Shown: positions 6,933 through 9,016 of the stretch, piece after piece
Layout: each line of letters begins with the position of its first letter
Numbering within the stretch: the stretch's first letter is position 1
Origin: JAADHY01 sp964428935
GTDB taxonomy: Bacteria; Planctomycetota; Planctomycetia; Planctomycetales; Planctomycetaceae
Length of the DNA: 9,016 nucleotides
Assembly: GCA_964428935.1 (NCBI GenBank)
Contig: CAYSAG010000211.1
Span: forward strand, 1-9,016
Direction: 5' to 3'
Notes under the pieces: generated by a model
The model's database searches: none
The model's input: only the letters and a program-made list of their open reading frames with translations
Told to the model about the DNA's origin: nothing
Translations under genes and position numbers: made by a program

Positions 6933-6960
6933 ACAGCTGTGACCTTTTCGACACAGTGTG
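6933..6960. promoter_or_regulatory. Paired palindromes upstream of the fucosidase, operator-like
   Basis: ACAGCTGT at 6933-6940 is a perfect palindrome and CACA-G-TGTG at 6952-6960 is a second one with a single central base. Their centres are about 19.5 bases apart, close to two helical turns, and they lie 24-51 bases before the fucosidase ATG. That geometry is what two sites for a dimeric regulator would show. No known operator consensus was recognised and no promoter was found to anchor them, so this is a suggestion only. Confidence 0.3.
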
Positions 6961-7007
6961 CTCAGCGTTCGACGCGGCACGGCGCCTGTCTCGAGCCGAC
7001 GCGGGCC

Positions 7008-7050
7008 GGACCGAGTGGTCCACCCGGGGCAGCCGGCTTGGTGCCCCGGG
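7008..7050. other. Back-to-back hairpins in the nadB-fucosidase intergenic region
   Basis: GGACC (7008-7012) pairs with GGTCC (7017-7021) over a 4-base loop. One base on, CCCGGGGCA (7023-7031) pairs with TGCCCCGGG (7042-7050) over a 10-base loop, a perfect 9-base stem and the longest perfect one seen outside genes. They lie 112-154 bases past the nadB stop and about 100 bases before the fucosidase ATG on the minus strand. Without a following T tract neither is a standard terminator. They could be part of the nadB transcript end or of the fucosidase leader. Confidence 0.4.
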
Positions 7051-7105
7051 AATCCAGCTCCGCCCGCAGACCGCGTGGAAGCGGCCGTGACGAGCGGCAA
7101 GGAGA

Positions 7106-7137
7106 GCCCGACGCGGGCGGGGCGACACGAGCGTCGC
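7106..7137 (-). terminator. Two small hairpins shortly after the nadB stop; weak terminator candidate
   Basis: GCGAC (7122-7126) pairs with GTCGC (7133-7137) across 6 bases, starting 24 bases past the nadB stop codon. Next, GCCCG (7106-7110) pairs with CGGGC (7114-7118) across 3 bases. Both are short and GC-only or nearly so, and no T run follows on the minus strand. They may mark the end of the nadB transcript but chance is not excluded. Confidence 0.22.
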
Positions 7138-7161
7138 AAACAGCCCTTCCACTTGGCACGC

Positions 7162-8790
7162 TCAGCCGCCCCCTTCCGGCTCAATGCAAATGTGGTAGGC
7201 CATGTTCGGGTCGGCGTGCGGGAAGTCCTTCCGGTAGTGGACTCCTCGCGACTCCGCACGCGCCAAGGCAGCAATGATCATCAACCGCGCAACCAGCAGT
7301 TCGTTTTGCAATTCCCACCCGTCGGGGGTTTGAAACTCTCGTTTCGAGACGTAACGGCTCCAGAAGTCGACCTGCCGGGCCGCCGACTCCAGCCCGGCTT
7401 TCGACCGAACGATGCCCACGTCCCGCCACATCATGGCGTTCAGTGAGTTCTTCATGTCGGCCAGGTTGAATTCGTCTTCCCGTTTCATGTGCGACCAGTC
7501 GGCCGAGATGGGAAAGACGCGAAAGTCGTCGGGCTCGGCCAGCGCGGCCTCCGAGGCTCCCCGTCCGGCTCGAACGCCGAAAACCACGCCTTCCAGAAGG
7601 CTGTTGGACGCCAGTCGGTTGGCTCCGTGCAGGCCTGTCGAGGTGACTTCGCCGGCCGCCCAAAGGCCGGGCAGCGTGGTCCGTCCGTCTGCGTCGACGG
7701 TCAGTCCACCGATCATGTAGTGAGCTCCAGGACGCACCGGAATCAGGTCTTTCGTCAGGTCCAGGCCGAATTCGTCGCAAGCCTTCCGAATGTTCGGAAA
7801 CCGTTCGCGAACCATTCGGGGGTTCAGGTGGCTGAGGTCCAAGTAGACACACGGGTGATGCGTCTTGATCATTTGCTCGGTAATGGCGCGACTAACGACG
7901 TCGCGTGGAGCCAGCTCGCCGGCCGGGTCGTAGTCGAACATGAAACGACGTCCTGTGCAGTCGCGCAGGTAGGCTCCTTCGCCCCGGACCGCCTCGGAAA
8001 TCAACGACCGGGCGCTGCCAGCGATGTACAGCACCGTCGGGTGAAACTGCATGAACTCCATGTCGCGCAGTTGAGCCCCAGCGCGGAAGCCCATGGCGTA
8101 TCCGTCGGCCGTGGCAATTTCGGGGTTGGTCGTTTCGCGGTAGAGCCGTCCCGCACCGCCGGTCGCCAGAATGGTTTGCTTCGCCCACACCAGCACCATT
8201 CCGTGCCGCGGGTGCCAGACCACCGCTCCCCGACACACGCCTTCGTAAGTCAGCAGGTCGATCGTGAAGGTGTGCTGCCAAATTTCGACCGACGACCTTT
8301 CGCGAAGCCGCTCCAAAAGAGCACGCATGATTTCCTTGCCGGTGGCGTCGCCCAACGCATGAGCGACCCGGCGGTGACTGTGCCCCGCCTCTTGCGTCAT
8401 CGCAATGTGGCCGTCTTCTTCGTCAAAGTGGGCCCCCAATTGAGCCAGCTCGAGCACCCGGGCTGGCCCCTCGCGGACAACCATTTCGACGATTTCCCGG
8501 TCGCACAGGCCTTTGCCGACGGCGATTGTGTCTTCGGCGTGCTTTTGGACATCGTCCAGCGGATCCAGTGCGGCGGCAATTCCGCCCTGAGCCTGCGAAC
8601 TGTTCGACTCGTCCAGCCGGCGTTTCGTCGCCACAATGACCCTCAATCTTGGGTCGATTTCCAACGCCGCCCTGGCCCCGGCAACTCCGCTGCCAACAAC
8701 CAGCACGTCGGTAAAGACATGCGGCACCCTTTTGGGGTCAAAGCGCACCAAGTACCGCTGCCGGACCGGAAACCTCAACGGCTCGGGCAT
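7162..8790 (-). CDS. nadB: L-aspartate oxidase (NadB)
   Basis: NadB oxidises L-aspartate to iminoaspartate with FAD, the first step of de novo NAD synthesis; NadA then makes quinolinate. The 542-residue product matches the usual length (about 540). It has the FAD-binding GSGVAGA near 33-39, SSQAQGGIAAA around 64-74, and GHSHRRVAHALGDATG near 136-151. The residues known to matter in the E. coli enzyme all have counterparts: Glu134 (QEAGHS), His250 (MQFHPT), Arg296 (LAPRDVV), His357 (PGAHYMIGG) and Arg392 (GANRLASNSLLEG). The C-terminal helical domain has the expected NAMMWRDVGIVRS. This set separates it from fumarate reductase flavoproteins. I chose the ATG at 8790, which has a GGAGAG site; the frame continues to an ATG at 8853, but the extra 21 residues look non-coding. 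nadA and nadC are not in the window. It starts 64 bases after the SDR stop, so the two may be co-transcribed. Confidence 0.97.
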   Translation of the reverse strand: MPEPLRFPVRQRYLVRFDPKRVPHVFTDVLVVGSGVAGARAALEIDPRLRVIVATKRRLDESNSSQAQGGIAAALDPLDDVQKHAEDTIAVGKGLCDREIVEMVVREGPARVLELAQLGAHFDEEDGHIAMTQEAGHSHRRVAHALGDATGKEIMRALLERLRERSSVEIWQHTFTIDLLTYEGVCRGAVVWHPRHGMVLVWAKQTILATGGAGRLYRETTNPEIATADGYAMGFRAGAQLRDMEFMQFHPTVLYIAGSARSLISEAVRGEGAYLRDCTGRRFMFDYDPAGELAPRDVVSRAITEQMIKTHHPCVYLDLSHLNPRMVRERFPNIRKACDEFGLDLTKDLIPVRPGAHYMIGGLTVDADGRTTLPGLWAAGEVTSTGLHGANRLASNSLLEGVVFGVRAGRGASEAALAEPDDFRVFPISADWSHMKREDEFNLADMKNSLNAMMWRDVGIVRSKAGLESAARQVDFWSRYVSKREFQTPDGWELQNELLVARLMIIAALARAESRGVHYRKDFPHADPNMAYHICIEPEGGG

Positions 8791-8796
8791 CCTTCT

Positions 8797-8802
8797 CTCT
8801 CC
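8797..8802 (-). promoter_or_regulatory. Shine-Dalgarno deciding the nadB start
   Basis: The minus strand reads GGAGAG within GGAGAGAGAAGG, just before the ATG at 8790; GGAG ends 8 bases from it. This favours the internal ATG over the one at 8853. Confidence 0.7.
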
Positions 8803-8854
8803 AGAAACCGGCAAGCAGGCCGCGACCGGTCCGCCACGGTCTGCTCGCGTCACC

Positions 8855-9016
8855 TCAAATCGTCATCGCCGAAAATCCGCCGTCCACCTTGATGTTGGCC
8901 CCCGTCAGAAAGCTTCCCGCCACCGGCGATGCCATCAGCAAAATGGCTCCGGCCAGTTCCTTCGGCTCACCAAAACGGTTCATTGGCGTGTGCCGCATGA
9001 TTGCCTCGACGCGGTC
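8855..9016 (-). CDS. Short-chain dehydrogenase/reductase, C-terminal fragment (runs off the window)
   Basis: The last 53 residues of a classical SDR are read up to a TGA at 8857-8855; the gene continues beyond position 9016. The visible part has the standard C-terminal signature: TPMNRFGEPKELAGAILLMA, then a serine-containing turn, FLTGANIKVDGG and the end FSAMTI. In SDRs this region follows the catalytic Tyr-Lys helix and forms the sixth and seventh strands with the substrate-side loop. The NAD(P)-binding Gly motif and the catalytic Ser-Tyr-Lys lie outside the window, so cofactor and substrate cannot be judged. Endings of this form occur in FabG-like enzymes and in sugar or sugar-acid dehydrogenases. 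A role in sugar oxidation would fit the fucosidase downstream, but that is a guess. nadB follows 64 bases later on the same strand. Confidence 0.9.
   Translation of the reverse strand, partial: DRVEAIMRHTPMNRFGEPKELAGAILLMASPVAGSFLTGANIKVDGGFSAMTI

Noticed and set aside
6930..6935. TTGACA on the plus strand as a -35 box
   Set aside because: The sequence 17 bases later (ACAGTG) is a poor -10, and no plus-strand gene follows it.
7489..8892. A 467-codon plus-strand open frame opposite nadB
   Set aside because: It mirrors nadB almost end to end. Long antisense frames are expected in GC-rich genes with strong third-position bias, and its translation resembles no known family.
1..9016. Mobile elements, CRISPR arrays, defence systems, tRNA or rRNA genes
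   Set aside because: No transposase, integrase, regularly spaced repeats, cloverleaf with a GGTTCGA-type arm or rRNA sequence was seen on either strand.

Overview
The window is GC-rich and densely coding, and most likely comes from a planctomycete, probably of the Pirellulales or a close relative. That placement is an inference from gene content: a secreted formylglycine sulfatase with a C-terminal tail of a type I associate with planctomycete and verrucomicrobial sulfatases, a secreted GH29 alpha-L-fucosidase, a PEGA-domain lipoprotein and a lipid A type acyltransferase. The last indicates a Gram-negative envelope. No rRNA, tRNA, CRISPR array, insertion sequence, integrase or phage gene was seen.

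Layout, left to right. Positions 37-471 (minus) encode a small PEGA-domain lipoprotein. A 483-base stretch without a recognisable gene follows. Positions 955-2670 (minus) encode a secreted sulfatase. A 494-base divergent intergenic region separates it from a plus-strand pair: an LpxL/HtrB-family acyltransferase (3165-4139) and, 223 bases on, a LolD/MacB-type ABC ATPase with no permease beside it (4363-5112). The ATPase converges, with a 45-base gap, on a secreted GH29 alpha-L-fucosidase (5158-6909, minus). Upstream of the fucosidase on the same strand lie nadB, L-aspartate oxidase (7162-8790), and the last 53 residues of a short-chain dehydrogenase (8855 to the window edge).

How the genes fit together. 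The sulfatase and the fucosidase are both exported and together suit the breakdown of sulfated, fucose-containing glycans, although they do not share an operon here. The acyltransferase, the ATPase and the PEGA lipoprotein belong to envelope biology. NadB starts de novo NAD synthesis in the cytoplasm and has no obvious link to its neighbours. SDR, nadB and fucosidase read the same way: the SDR-nadB gap is short (64 bases), while the nadB-fucosidase gap is 252 bases and rich in inverted repeats, so the fucosidase probably has its own promoter.

The gene content looks ordinary for this kind of genome and I see no clearly new system. The points most worth a second look are non-coding: two mutually exclusive hairpins in the sulfatase leader, a pair of palindromes about two helical turns apart just upstream of the fucosidase, and the orphan ABC ATPase next to the acyltransferase.
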